Origin: Chaenocephalus aceratus
Lineage: Eukaryota; Chordata; Actinopteri; Perciformes; Channichthyidae
Direction: 5' to 3'
Length of the DNA stretch: 64,000 bases
Assembly: GCA_023974075.1 (NCBI GenBank)
Contig: CM043801.1
Coordinates: 34,275,759-34,339,758, forward strand
Positions 13,401-25,696 of the stretch are shown here, piece after piece. The first letter of the stretch is position 1, and each line of letters starts with the position of its first letter. Both the position numbers and the translations under genes were made by a program. The notes beneath the pieces are model-generated. The model had not been told where the DNA came from. It worked only from the letters and a program-made list of their open reading frames with translations, and did no database searches.

Positions 13401-13632
13401 ACGCTGCGCTGTCAGTACGCTTCTCCATGTTTGTGATTGGTCGAATGCTCCAGATACCACCCCTTTCATGTGAACGTGCACCTAGCTAGATAGGACACGG
13501 CTGGTTTGAGCGAACGAGTTGATAGCCAGCGTTGTAGGACAGTTTAGCGAGAGCGGCTTTGTTTTGGATTAAGTCAACCGGATAACTCAAAACATATCTA
13601 GGATAGGTTGAACTAGATTCGTAGTATACCCC
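10443..13632. mobile_element. TIR element of the CTACGAAGC family
   Basis: The ends are GGGGTATACTACGAAGC on the left and its inverse TTCGTAGTATACCCC on the right. CCAGG flanks both sides (10438-10442 and 13633-13637). The interior matches the outer element piece by piece, for example ACCAATCAGAGCTCAGTG near 10631 and 13685, and CTGTATTCACCTT near 13271 and 28589. It carries an L2 at 10858-12352. No transposase was found. Confidence 0.65.
10858..12352 (+). mobile_element. 5'-truncated L2-type LINE with RT core
   Basis: The plus-strand frame 10877-11758 encodes reverse transcriptase: NNYRPISNLPFLGKI, QSGFHPNHSTETAL, LDLSAAFDTVDHSIL, GVPQGSILGPLLFNVY and the catalytic SYADDTQ. After one frame break near 11750, the tail (KLQLIQNAAARVLTNTKK, LPETCRSA) runs to a stop at 12153. 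The 3' end is AAATAAACTTGCC followed by (TTGCC)n. The endonuclease is absent. A 7-9 bp repeat (CCTACAG / CCTTACAG) flanks the element. One frameshift separates RT core from tail, so this is a dead copy. Confidence 0.85.
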
Positions 13633-14171
13633 CCAGGTTAGGTTGCAGGCTAAGAGCTCAACTCAGTGAAAGCACTGCCTACTGACCAATCAGAGCTCAG
13701 TGCGGAGTTTAAAGCGATCAAGTCATATTACAGAAGAAAGGTATACAGAAAAGCTGCCGTTGCAGGAAAGACGGCCGGCAAAAATCACCGACTGTGTGAA
13801 CGTGAACATTAATAGAATATCACCTCCCATCTTCAGAGCAATCTGACTATTATAACATTAGCGTTAAGAAAGCTTACTTAAATATCTGCCACAACATAAG
13901 TAACCGGATCAGAGTAACATTAAGTACAGTCCGCAGCATATCACATCATAACATATCATATATCTCCTTATCTGAGTCAGCTGAGCCGTATCTGGCCGTG
14001 CAACACTCACGCCCCGTACACACTACAGGCGTCAGAAAAGCTTGAAGCTGGGCGTGTCCGAGGCTTGGCGCTTTCTCGCGCCCAAGGCGACCAACAACCA
14101 ATCAGGAATCTCCCGCCCGCCCCCGGCATACAAAGCAAAAAAAAGCCCGGCTCTTCTTCACTATTGCCAAA

Positions 14172-14602
14172 ATGGATGCCGGTTTTGTAGCAACGGTAGC
14201 GTTGGTTTATTCAATGTATCGCAGTAGGCCACGTAAAGTGCGTCGCTGTTGGGTACATCCGATACTCAGAAAACATCTGCAACGGGGGCAATGCCACGTT
14301 CTTGTCCAAGAGCTCCGCCTGGATGGTAAACTGTTTCAGCAGGATGAGCAAAGACGCGTTCGACGAGTTGCTCGGAAAAGTCGGTCCACTGATTGCAAAG
14401 GCAGACACCCGTTTGCGTTTGTCAATCGGACCCGCCGAGCGACTCGCCATCTGCCTACGGTACGTTTTGTGTATTTCTACTTATTTAATATGACTCTGTA
14501 TATAAAGAGAGAGAGAATGCATGCAATGGATGAATGAAGTCTATGATTTAGTTCAGATGAATGACATTAATTAAGATAGCTAGGTAAACGCAGTATTGCT
14601 CC

Positions 14603-14660
<58 letters not shown>

Positions 14661-14843
14661 TGTGATGTGTGTGTCTGTGGTGTGTGTGTCTGTGATGTGT
14701 GTGTCTGTGGTGTGTGTGTGTCTGCGATGTGTGTGTCTGTGGTGTGTGTGTCTGTGATGTGTGTCTGCCTGTGGTGTAATTGTGTGTCTGTGATGTGTGT
14801 CTGTGGTGTGTGTGTCTGCCTGTGGTGTACTTGTGTGTCTGTG

Positions 14844-14878
<35 letters not shown>

Positions 14879-16140
14879 TGTGATGTGTGTCTGCCTGTGG
14901 TGTAATTGTGTGTCTGTGATGTGTGTGTCTGCCTGTGGTGTAATTGTGTGTCTGTGATGTGTGTGTCTGTGATGTGTGTGTCTGCCTGTGGTGTAATTGT
15001 GTGTCTGTGGTGTGTGTGTCTGTGATGTGTGTCTGCCTGTGGTGTAATTGGGTGTGTGTGTCTGTGGTGTGTGTCTGTGATGTGTGTGTGGTGTGTGTGT
15101 CTGCCTGTGGTGTAATTGTGTGTCTGTGGTGTGCGTGTGTGTCTGTGATGTGTGTCTGCCTGTGGTGTAATTGTGTGTCTGTGGTGTGTGTGTCTGCGTG
15201 GCGTATAACCTTTTTTTTTTTTAAATCTTGTATATTACTTTTTTCTCAGGTACCTGGCAACTCGTACAGGACCATAGCATTCAGCTATCGGGTCGGGCAT
15301 ACAACAGTGGCTGTCATCATGAAGGAGGTTGCGGGTGCCATCTGGACCGCGCTGGTTGAGGAGACCATGCCGGTACCACAGACGGAGGACTGGAGAGCCA
15401 TCGCTGCTGGGTTCCAGGAGCGCTGGAACTTTCCATATTGCGTTGGTGCCATTGATGGGAAGCACGTGGTGATCCAGGCTCCGGCACATTCTGGGTCCCT
15501 GTACTTCAACTACAAGTCCACCCACTCCTTGGTACTGCTGGCTGTCGTGGATGCCCAGTACCTCTTCAGGGTAGTGGATGTCGGAGGTTTTGGAAGGAGC
15601 AGCGACGGTGGGAGCCTGCGGAATTCCGCTTTTGGAGAGGGCCTCCGAGATGGCAGTCTGCAGCTACCACCTGACACCGTCCTCCCAGGAGCAGAGCGGC
15701 TCGGCCTTCTTCCCCATGTGTTTGTTGGGGATGAGGATTTTCCGCTGCTGGACAACCTGCTGCGTCCGTTCCCTGGACGTCAGCTCACCCGTGAAAAGAG
15801 GCTGTTCAACTACCGTCTCGGCCAGGTTGGTGGTTGAATGTGCGTTTGGCATCCTCTCATCTCAGTGGAGAATGTTCCGGCGTGTCATCACCACCAGCCC
15901 GGAGGTAACAGAGTTGTGTGTGAAGGCCACCTGTGTGTTGCACAACTTCCTCCGCAGGAAGACAATAGGAAGGTCATCACGCACACCTGTCGTCCTGTCG
16001 TCGCAGAGTCGAGTGATGAAGCTCCAACCCTGCGCGATGCACCTATGATGGGCTCCAACAATGCCACACGCCGATCCATCCAACTGCGGGAGACCTTCTG
16101 CTCCTATCTGAATGAGGAGGGTGTTGTCATGGCAGCATAA
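14172..16140 (+). pseudogene. Harbinger DDE transposase, broken
   Basis: Exon 1 starts at ATG 14172 and encodes the usual N-terminus (VHPILRKHLQRGQ, VQELRLDGK). It then shifts frame near 14335 (MSKDAFDELLGKVGPLI, PAERLAICLR) and ends at a GTACGT donor near 14460. The intron carries a TG-rich array. Exon 2 (from about 15250) has SYRTIAFSYRVG, the first catalytic Asp in GAIDGKHV, the second in VDVGGFGRSSDGG, and the acidic region DEDFPLLDNLLRPFPG. Further frame breaks lie near 15255, 15822 (before LVVECAFGILSSQWR) and 15958. The end, MGSNNATRRSIQ…, stops at 16140. It is similar to HARBI1/ALP1-like nucleases. At least four breaks make it inactive. Confidence 0.85.
14604..15206. repeat. TG-rich compound tandem array in transposase intron
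   Basis: A pure (TG)n tract at 14605-14659 grades into higher-order units built from TGTGTCTGTGATG, TGTGTCTGCCTGTGG and TGTAATTG. It lies inside the intron of the Harbinger transposase. It produces long spurious Cys-Val open frames that are not genes. Confidence 0.9.
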
Positions 16141-16670
16141 CGTGGTGTAGGGTCACCATGGCTCCCCCTAACCAAAAGCTCTTTTAAGAGCTACCCATTT
16201 TCTTTAAAGAGCAAATATTCCAAATGAGCCATTTTAAAATCAAACATTCCTAATAAACATGTTTCTTGAATTGATATTATTATATTATGATATGACTAAC
16301 AACCTTTTTCTTTCAGCCCTGTTTTCACTGATTAACCACTCATTTCAATAGGTTTTCACTGAACAATTACAGAAGAAAGCACATTATATATACCGACATA
16401 CATGAAGCTTCTGGTATGTTGCAACTGACAAACCACATGAACAAGTGAAGACACAGTATAGCCATAACATACTTGAAATAATGTTTTATTTGGTGAATTT
16501 GAGTGAAGTGTGTGTGATGAGTAAAGTGTGTGTGATGAGTGTAACATTTTTTAATGTGGATCAGTACGTGTGGAAAAATTATAAAATTATACATTGTTCT
16601 CCTGGTCCACCTAAAAAATGAGCTGGTGTACCCCGAGGCGGACTCTTGCCCTCTGTGCCTTTGTCATCTG
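16141..16670. other. Harbinger 3' region, non-coding
   Basis: DNA between the transposase stop and the L2 insertion. It has an AATAAA at about 16250 suitable for transposase 3'-end formation, and short GTGTGTGATGAGT repeats near 16510-16540. No gene is seen. Confidence 0.4.
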
Positions 16671-17700
16671 CCTCATAATAATAATAATATATTGGATTTA
16701 TATAGCGCTTTTATAGTACCCAAAGACGCTTTACAATATGAGGGGGGGGGGGGGGGGGGTAGATAGACTGGGGCAGGTAGACAACAGACTAAGAAAAACA
16801 ACAAAAACAACAAAACAAAACACAGTGGCAGTCAGGAGGAGGTCGAAAATGAGTGGGGGGGTGTTTTACGGATAGAGAGAGGTGAAAAGATGGGTTTTGA
16901 GGCGGGACTGGAACAGAGTGAGGGACTCGGACTCACGGAGGTCTTGGGGGAGGGAGTTCCAGAGCTTTGGGGCGGCCACGGAGAAGGCTCTGTCTCCAAA
17001 GCTCCGGAGATTGCCAATGGGTGTGGAAAGCAGGCCGGCCGAGGTGGATCTGAGGGTCCGGGGAGGATGGTAGGGGATGAGAAGGTCAGTGAGGTACGGG
17101 GGGGCCAGATGGTGGAGGGCTTTATAGGTAAGGACCAGGAGTTTGTAGTTGATGCGGTGAGTAACGGGAAGCCAGTGTAGTTCTTTGAGGACCGGGGTGA
17201 TATGGTGCCATGATTTAGTGTGGGTGAGAAGTCTGGCGGCTGCGTTCTGAACACGCTGGAGTCTACTGAGGGAGGTGGAGCTGATGCCGTATAGGAGGGA
17301 GTTACAGTAGTCGAGGCGGGAGGAGATGAAGGCGTGAATGAGTCGCTCAGCTGCGGGGCGGGTGAGATAGGGACGGATTTTGGCAATGTTGCGGAGATGG
17401 AAAAATGAGATTTTGACAACTTGGCGGATGTGGGAGTCAAGGGAGAGGGTGGGATCGAATATAACCCCGAGGTTGCGTGCCTGGGTTGAGGGGGAAACAG
17501 GGTGCATCGATGGTCAGTGTGAGGTGGGTTTTACTGAGGGTGGATTTGGAGCCGATGAGGAGGAGTTCAGTTTTATTGCTGTTGAGTTTAAGAAAGTTTT
17601 TTTGCATCCAGGATTTCAAGTCAGTCAGACAGGACTCATGGTGGGCAAGAGGCTCTTGAAGAATTGAAAGTCCTCGTCCTCCTCCACCACTGGTGGGGTT
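16671..17700 (-). mobile_element. L2-type LINE fragment, minus strand
   Basis: The minus-strand frames encode the end of an L2 reverse transcriptase. First comes CLTDLKSWMQKNFLKLNSNK (from about 17645). After a frame break at about 17490 come ARNLGVIFDPTLSLDSHI, SSRLDYCNSLLYGI, RVQNAAARLLTHTKS and LHWLPVTHRINYKLL. The 3' end at 16671 is a short (ATT/AAT)n tail next to TATATAGCGCTTT. It lies between the transposase and MADF genes of the Harbinger. The catalytic core is missing. Confidence 0.85.
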
Positions 17701-19722
17701 GGCTGGGCAATTGGTATGTAATTGGTCACAGCAGACAGCAGACTTCTTTCTCCCTCCCCTTCCCTCGTGTTTTCCCCCGGACCTCAGCATTCTCCTCCAT
17801 GCTGACTGCTGCTGACTGACTGGCGGGCTGGCTGGCGGACTGGCTGGTGGACTGGCTATCTATCTGGCTCTCTTCCTCTTCCACCAGGGTGGATGGAGGC
17901 AGGGTCTGCCGGGGGACATTGCTGGACATCTCACGGTCTACGATGAATGAGGTTAAAAACCCCATCACTGACATGAAACGCCAGGGCCTGTACCCCCCTG
18001 CAGACCCTGCCCCGCTTCTTTTGGCCTCCTTTTCCAATTTTTTTTCCTTGCGGAACCTGTCCCTCAGACTCTTCCATCTTTTCTTGCAGATGTTCTCTAA
18101 TGAAATGAAATAATAAAGTTAATAAATAATAAAGTGAATTTCTTTAATTTACTAAATTATTCCTCCATTAATGAATGCTATTTTTATGCTACATTCCATG
18201 CTGGCTAAATATACTGTCTATGCTTGATAGCTGTGAATCAAATCAAGTTTTATTTATATAGCACATTTATAAACGATTTTTGGTCGAGCCAAAGTGCTGT
18301 ACATATAATAAAATTAGCCTACAGTAGAGACACTTTACAGCAAATACAAGAACACAGATTGTTCAGAATATCAGTATGAGAAAACGACACCCTCTGCATG
18401 TATTATATGTTATATATTATGCTTATACTTATACTTATATTATATATAATATTTTTTTATTATTATATTAATATATATTATATGTTATGCTACATTACTA
18501 GCTGGCTAAACATACTGTCTATGCTTGATAGCTGTGCATGTATTATATGTTATGTTATATATTATGCTTATACTATTTTTTATTATTATATTAATATATA
18601 TGACATTGTAGTGCCGAGAGATATGGGAGTCGGAGGCGATGCATTGAAGGTGGTCACCACAATATGTTATTATGCTACATTACTAGCTGTCCGTTCAATG
18701 CTAAAACGAAGTAAACTGGATATAAACTCTCCAAACAGTTGAAAACCTACCAGTTTCACCAACTGTCTCTGCCACCACACATTAATAAACCTGCCATTAT
18801 ACCCATGTTAAACTATTATTACACACATATTATACACATGTTACACTGTTATTTTACCCATATAACACCCATGTCACAGCAATATTACACTGTTATTACG
18901 GTGTTTTTGTGGCTCTAAATTAGCTTGAGTTGTACTTAATGATATCACTATGCTCGGGAAGTAAACAACGGAGTCCAATGGAGGCGTTTCAGGCAGGGGC
19001 GGGGGGGAGTGTGTGAGAGAGCCTTTGCAGACCATTTACGTGCACAACAATCTTTACCACAGGAAAAGGAAAACCTAAAAAACGATAATACAGCCTCTTT
19101 AAAATACCGCTCTTATAATTTGTGCACATTTATGAGCTAGAGAAACAAGCTATCTTTGATTCTGAGGGACTGGACCCACATCAAAAACATGTTGTGGGTT
19201 TCATCATGCAACGATAAACTGTGTGAGGACACCAGACATAGGCCTACTGTAATACTATAAATATTCACTACAACTTCAAACACTCTCATTCAGCAGAGGG
19301 TCCAAAGTCTAGCTGTTATTCATAGAACAGCACAGTGTGTTCCTGCCAGGTGAACCGACTGTTGGCATCCATTGCAGCTGAGAAGAAGACACATAAAAGA
19401 CATTGAAGCTAACTGTGGACTATTTCTCAAACTAAAGGTAAGTCAAATGTAGTAATACTAGAAAATGTGATGCCTCCGCAGCAATGAGTGGAATGTCCTC
19501 TGAATAAATGTTTCAGGCGTGAAATGAAATGTTGGATTAAAAATGTTCAATAACAGGAATGCTATTATACACTTGACATGGACACATTCAAAACACTTGG
19601 TAGGGATACATATGGTTGATATGATTCATTATTCTTCCTATTCTCAATGAATCCCAGAAAGAAAGACCAATTGAAGACACTAGTCATTAAAACCGTGATA
19701 TGAATATATTGTGCGGTGTTCA

Positions 19723-21497
19723 CAGTGGCGTTTCTATATGTACAAAAGTGGTGGGGCACAAAAAACTAAGATGTCTAAATATAAGCTTCTTCAGTGAGGT
19801 TCATGGCTGCTGAGGCTCCGATTCTTCAGGTTTACAAATATTATATTTTGACCTAAATCAAAATATAATATTATTTTCAAAAGCTTTTTTTGTCTGATGC
19901 TTCAATTAATTTTAAACAGACAGTTCAACAGAAGGATACCCAAAAACATGTAATTGTATCATTTAAATATTGAATTGTTCTCTCTTAGTAAGATCCCATT
20001 TTCAATAAAATTGCGGTCTTACCTTGACATGAAGATGAAGTCCATTTGCCTATCCCTCTGGACAAAAATCTCTATTACTTTTTTGTAAAAGTCCTCCTTA
20101 TCTTCTTGTAGTTTCAAAAGTCTATCATAAATCTAATCTAATCAATAGATTTATGATTCGAAAATTATAAAAGTAGGGTAGACATGTGGATATTAACTGG
20201 CTGAACAAAACGTGCATTTATCTAACAGGTTTGTTTCCCACAGATCTTATTTGGAGCTATTTTCTAAAATCCTATGGAGAAATCTCATTGCTTTTAGGTC
20301 GAGGGAAGCCATGCGCAGTTTACTTCCGGGTTTTAGGACGCCTCACTGCAGCTCTCTCTCCTCCTCTTCACACACCACACTTTTCGCGGCACACGTACTT
20401 ACAGCCAATCAGCTCTGAATTATGTGAGATGACGTATGGTGGGGATGGCAGCTCTTTGCCCCTCTGGTCATTATTTTGTTGCCACACACATTAAGGCCCA
20501 TTCCCAAACCGCCCCCTACACCCTACCCCTACACCCTACCCCTCCGTTTGCGCGTTCACGCGGAGGGTCCGCCATATTGAGGGCTGTTCCAAAGCAACGA
20601 GTGTGGAGGGGGAGTGGGCTATCAAGCCCTCAAACAGCGAGTCTGCAGCGGTGCTGACTTGAGACCGGTCTCTACCTGACCGGAGTCACGCTGTGTGTCC
20701 CCGTCAGGAAACACGCTGTTGACAAGTAGTTCCAGCAAACATCCACTGATAAACTGCGATGTTAACAACCTCATGATAACCTCATATGTTTTTAACTTAG
20801 GATCATACCTGTGTTTAGTCTAGAAAAAGGTAAATGTGTGCATTTTATTATAAAGTTGTGTATATTTACAGACCGTTGCAAAAACTAAGAAGCTTATAAA
20901 CATCAGGTTTAAAACTAAAAGAGCTTTGAAACACAATGAAAGATGTTTGGAGTTTTATTTGAGTTATTACTTTTTGTCTGATTTGAAATCCTTGTTACAT
21001 ACAGTTACGGCATTTCCTGTTTCTGCCGGAGAGAGGGGAGGCCATCCCAAAGCTTGCTGCTGTATTTACTCCCTCCATCTGACAGGAGGGAGCCTCGTTG
21101 AGCTGCGAGTGTGGCTACAGACGGAGTTCACTCCATCACGGAGGGGTAGGGTCGAGGGAGTGGTTTGGGATTGGGCCGTAATAGGACAATACTCTGAGCA
21201 TGCGCAGTGTAGTTTTTACAGTCACCATTGATTTAAACAGGAAGAGGGAGGGGCAGGATTGGGTTTTGTCCCACATGGCTCTAAACAGCTCAATAGGCAC
21301 ACACTGTAGACACTAATTAGAAGAACACAGACTAAAACAGCAATGTACAGACGAATCAGATGATTAAACATGATCTTAAAATATATTTTATATATATATA
21401 TATTTTTTGCATTTTTTTGTAATCATTATTTTTAATACTTTCTGCTGACACTAGGTGGGGCTGTGCCCCACCTGCCCCTAATGACCAGTCGCCACTG
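19723..21497. mobile_element. hAT-type element, 8-bp TSD, empty site in copy 2
   Basis: The ends are CAGTGGCG and CGCCACTG. The perfect 8-bp TSD GGTGTTCA is at 19715-19722 and 21498-21505. The other block copy reads straight through at 50813-50822 with a single GGTGTTCA, so the insertion is later than the duplication. Subterminal GTGGGGC motifs occur at both ends. No transposase is visible. A module at 20150-20345 is shared, inverted, with the hAT at 52471-53895. Confidence 0.9.
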
Positions 21498-21936
21498 GGT
21501 GTTCATTAACTGCTTAGCAACAGTTTAGGTAGTTTTCAGGTAATGCTAATCAAACAAGTAGATTTTCTTCTCACAATAGCACACATTTAGATGGGTATTC
21601 ACAGAAGGATGAATGATGGAAAAAAATATCAATGTCCTTTATACTAGGAAAGATTGCTGCAATTCATTGGTTTGTTTTTAATAGCTTTTGGATGATGGAT
21701 GTTGGCACAGAGGGATAAGATGTAGTAACAAGCCCCCAGGATCGTGTCATAAGGCACTTTTTTCACAAGAGGGCAGTATAATGCTAACATCTGAGCAGGG
21801 GCGGCGGGTGCTGCAGGCTAGGGAAGGCTAAGCCTTCCCAAATATTTGTGTAACTGCATCCTGGTAAAATAAAAATATAATGTCTAATGTGTGTGTCTTT
21901 GACATTAGCGCTGCTATGCAGCCACCTGTGCCCTCT

Positions 21937-22860
21937 AGTTAGAAATAAAAAAAATAAATATTTTTTTTTATTTCATAACAACACAATTTCCCAATTTTGG
22001 ATCAACAAAGTACATCTTATTATCTTATACTAACAGAACTACGCCTATATTGCGTACAGCACCCATAAACTATGGCACACCCCCCCCCAACATCAAGTTG
22101 AACTGCCCCAGTCCCAGTAAAAACCAAAGGTTTATGTGAAATTGTTCTTTTTTTGAAATAATGGTTTTAGTGTGCAATTATAGGTTTTAATTTTGTATTT
22201 GTATTCATTTAAAATAAATCAAACTCCCAAAAAACGTACACAGCTTCTGTGTGCTTTTATTAACATTGGAATTTACTGTGTAAGCGGCCGCGGGGGGGGG
22301 AGAGCTTTAGAGAGCTCTCTCCTGAAAGACTGAGAGGCTCTGATAAGCTCAGTGAGGTAAAGGCACACCTTTATATGATCATTATAGTTATAAAAAAATA
22401 AGAGAACAGGTGAAAAACAGGTATAAAATACTGACAGTACAAAAAAGTTGTTATTAATAAACAAGAATACAGTTTGAAAGGGGAGTGATTTGTAAAATAT
22501 CCATAAAGAAAAAGAAAATCTGCTTACAGTTCTGTTTCATATGGGTGTTGAGAGATGTATCCATAGATCTCCTAATGTTGCTCTCAAAGTGCACCAGATT
22601 GATGCTTTTAACTTCAATATTGCATGCCCCGGACCCCCCCTAGAGGATCTAGGCCCCCCCCCCCCCCCCACTTAAATCATGTTCAAATGGATAGGAAACT
22701 AAATACAGCTGCACACATCTTGTGTTAATATCTTTGTTTTTGTGGTCATGCCACAACCATGCACGTGCGAATCATAGTGAGTGTCTGCATTTTGGGGGGG
22801 GGGGGGGGGGCGCCAGCTAAAATCTTGCCTAGGGCGGCAAATTGGTCAGGGCCGGCCCTG
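21937..22860. mobile_element. Copy-1-specific insertion with one hAT-like end
   Basis: Absent from copy 2, which reads CCCTCTACGAAGCC without a break (51241-51255). A short repeat CCTCT flanks it (21932-21936 and 22861-22865). Only the right end looks like a transposon terminus (…TCAGGGCCGGCCCTG). The left end has no matching inverted repeat, so the element may be truncated. Long G or C runs lie at 22278, 22657 and 22795. Sequence near 22560-22650 resembles 25262-25390. Confidence 0.6.
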
Positions 22861-23550
22861 CCTCTACGAAGCCAGTTCAACAGACCCTGGATACGTTTGA
22901 GTTATCTTAACTAACCCTAACAAACGAGATCTCGCTAAGCGGTCCTACGACGCTGGTTATCAACTCGGTAAATCAAGCCAGGGTTTCTCTCTCCAGCTGA
23001 GAGCGCGTTCACGTGAAAGGGGCGGGGTTAGCAACATTTGACCAATCACAAACAGGGACACGTGTACTGACAGCGCAACATCATACTTCATTAATGAAAA
23101 GTAAACTAATATTAGACAAATATGAACTTTAAACATCCATGATGACTTAAACATATAATCCAGGATACAAGCCACATGGTTGCACCTGCAAGGAGAATAC
23201 AGAACAACTCGTTAAAAAATAAACTACCAAGTGTTTGAAAGCGTACAACAGGTTTATGATACTGCCACATCTAAGACACGAGCGGATCTGACTTTATTAC
23301 ATTTGAGTTGAGTGTTTCGTTAACTTAATGTGTTGCTTAAAATAATACGTCTGCATACAGTATATGTGACAATGTAACTAAGTGTTGCACGGCCAGATAT
23401 GGCTCGAGAAGCTGACTCAGATAAGGAAATATTGTGAGATCGATGATCTGATTGATGATGTGATATCAGTGTAATATGAATGATAAGTGCGACACGTCGG
23501 CGTCTCCCCTGAATATACGGCAGTTTAAACTGTTTCCTTTATCCTGTAAT

Positions 23551-23984
23551 TGTAAGGGCTTAGCCAGCATGTCGATGTTTTTGTTATTGTTCCTGTTTTC
23601 ATTGTTGTTTCTCTCATTTCAGTCTCAGCTTTCCTGCCCTTGATTGAACTCCACCTGCTTCCCTTCCCTAATTAGCCTCACCTGTGCCCCATTATCATCT
23701 CTCCCTCTGTCTATTTAGTCTGCATCCACAGTCCCTTCAGTGCCAGTTCGTCTTAGTTATTCCTAGCGTTCCAGCAGTGTTTTTCTTAGTATCTGATTCC
23801 ACGTGTACCTGACCCAGCTTCGTGTCCTGACCCGGTTCCTGTCTACTCCTCGTCTGTTTTGTTAGCCTTATTGACTGATCTCCCGTGTACCGAACCTTGG
23901 ATATAAAGACCTTTTTCGCATCCTAATCCTCTGTCTCCGAGTCGTGCTATTGAGTCCTCCACTTGTGTTCATTCAGTCGTTACA
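23551..23984. mobile_element. Solo LTR, 434 bp, 5-bp TSD
   Basis: It starts TGTAAGGGC and ends CGTTACA (inverted TGTAA/TTACA). GTAAT flanks it at 23546-23550 and 23985-23989. The matching place in copy 2 (51930-51945) lacks it. There is no internal coding region. It is a recombined LTR retrotransposon remnant whose superfamily is not determined. Confidence 0.85.
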
Positions 23985-24384
23985 GTAATATGACTTGATA
24001 GATTTAAACTCCGCACACTGACCTCTGATTGGTCAGCAGGCGGTGCTTTCACTGAGTTGATCTCTTTTCTATAGACGCCGGAGTCGGGCAGTGTAAAATG
24101 AAAAAAAGTTATTTAGCCTTCCCAAACCTGAGCCTCACGCGCCGCCTATGCATCTGAGTTTCACTTGTACTTAGATAAGGCAGGATGGACTCTGGAGTTG
24201 TTTGTAGGCTACGTGACTTATTACATGGCTTAGTTGAATACTCGATTCTGATTGGTCAATTCAGAACACGTGACACGTTGTTAATACCGAACAGACAGAC
24301 CGCTGTCAAGGACTTATTGACCGTTGTTAAGGACGCTCACATCTTCAGAAATAAGTCCGGTCGATTTAACTGTATACAGTTGAG

Positions 24385-25638
24385 CAGGCCCGGACTGGCC
24401 ATCGGGAGCACCGGGAGGTTTCCCGATGGCCTGGCCTGCTGAGTGGCCTGCTGGCCTGAGGATTTTTTTATGTATGTATTGTGAACGCAACGCTGCGCAA
24501 ATGACTCTGCCTCACAGAGGGTGACTGGCTGTCTACATGATGTGGCCTGCCCACATGGCCACTTTCATACAGACCATACACTAATGCCCTCGATTGGTCT
24601 CTGTGTGTCATTCAAGCTCGGGAGGGTGTATGTGTGTGTGTGGCGCAAGTGAGCAAGAGAGAGAAAGCGCGCGCAGCGGTTACGTGTAGGCTATTGTTGT
24701 TGTTAGCATCTGGTGCTAGCTAGCTGCGCTAACGGCTGTTTCAACAACAAGGTGGAGGAGAGTCCTCTCCAGTCAGACTGAGAGACTGATAACCTCAGCT
24801 CAGGTGAGGTAAAGGACTCTGCTGAGTGTTTAGATAGTTAACTTAGTTCTCAGTGGGTCTCACGGTTTGGTCACCATTCATGTAAACACATATTTCCATT
24901 TGAAGGGGGAGTGATTAGTAAAATATGCATGAATAATAAAAAATAAAACGTTAACTAGGTGAAAAAAGGTAAGATCAACTTTAAAAACGTGTTGAGAGCT
25001 AAAACTAGTCTTTGCTGCCTCAAGAGGAGCAGGGGGAGAGGGGGGAGAGGAGCAGGAGGGAGAGGGGGGAGAGGAGCAGGAGGGAGAGGAGGGAGAGGAG
25101 GGAGACAGGTGAGGCTGGTTCAGGAGCACAGACACACTCACAACTATAAATGAACCAAAAACAAATAAATAAACAAGTTTCAATGTTTTTTCATATTGGA
25201 TATGGGATGTTATTGGTTATGGCCATGTTCTTATGATTTTATGATTATTTAAATGTATATAGTTCTGTTTCATGTGGGCGTAGTCTCTCTCTTTATTTCC
25301 CCCTCAAAGTGCACCAGATTGATGCATTTAAGTCCAACATTAAAAAAACAAATCTTACCGGGGGAGCATGCTCCCAGACCCCCCTATAGGATTTGAGGTC
25401 CACCCCCACTTAAAATATGTTCACATGGACAGGTTCCTAAATAGATTTGCACATTTTTTAAAATAGTAACCCATCTCCATATGTTTATTTTTTGGTAGTA
25501 GATTTAGGGCTATCACTATGGACAGCAATGCTGTAAATATTGACAAATAAATCCAGGAAAATGGCACAAAAGAAAACTGGTAGTGGCCTGGCTGGGTGTA
25601 TAATTCCCGGCCTGACTTATTGTCCCAGTCCGGCTCTG
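24385..25638. mobile_element. hAT-type element, 8-bp TSD, empty site in copy 2
   Basis: The ends are CAGGCCCGGACTGG and CCAGTCCGGCTCTG. The flanks CAGTTGAG (24377-24384) and CAATTGAG (25639-25646) differ at one base. Copy 2 has a single CAGTTGAG at 52324-52331. The interior includes a purine-rich AGGAGCAGGGGGAGAGG array (25022-25110). No transposase frame is intact. Confidence 0.85.
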
Positions 25639-25647
25639 CAATTGAGC

Positions 25648-25679
25648 CGAAAAGCAAACTGCATGCAGTTTGCTTTTCG
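25648..25679. other. 32-bp perfect palindrome
   Basis: CGAAAAGCAAACTGCA is followed at once by its exact inverse complement, with no spacer. The palindrome is conserved unchanged at 52333-52364. A partial relative (GTTTGAAAAGCAAGCAAAC) lies at 25978-25996. Its function is unknown. It may be an old inverted-repeat junction of a transposon. Confidence 0.9.
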
Positions 25680-25696
25680 AACTGGGACATGAAAAA

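Larger units (their letters stand above)
21796..24150. mobile_element. hAT-type element present in both blocks
   Basis: The left end is CAGGGGCGGCGGGTGC and the right end, inverted, is CATAGGCGGCGCGTGAG. A shared subterminal GGGAAGGCTAA follows. The TSD CATCTGAG is at 21788-21795 and 24151-24158. The same element with the same TSD is at 51105-52099, so it predates the duplication. It encloses an inverted piece of the CTACGAAGC family (from 22866). In this copy it also carries a 0.9-kb insertion and a solo LTR. Confidence 0.85.

Noticed and set aside
14610..15200. Long Cys-Val open frames (115 and about 90 aa)
   Set aside because: They are translations of TG repeats in the transposase intron, with no real protein composition.
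16832..17440. 202-aa Ser/Pro/Thr-rich minus-strand frame
   Set aside because: It is a shifted frame of the L2 tail, which is read convincingly in the neighbouring frame.
20186..20494. 102-aa frame inside a hAT element
   Set aside because: It has no family resemblance, and its DNA is a module found inverted elsewhere without the frame being kept.
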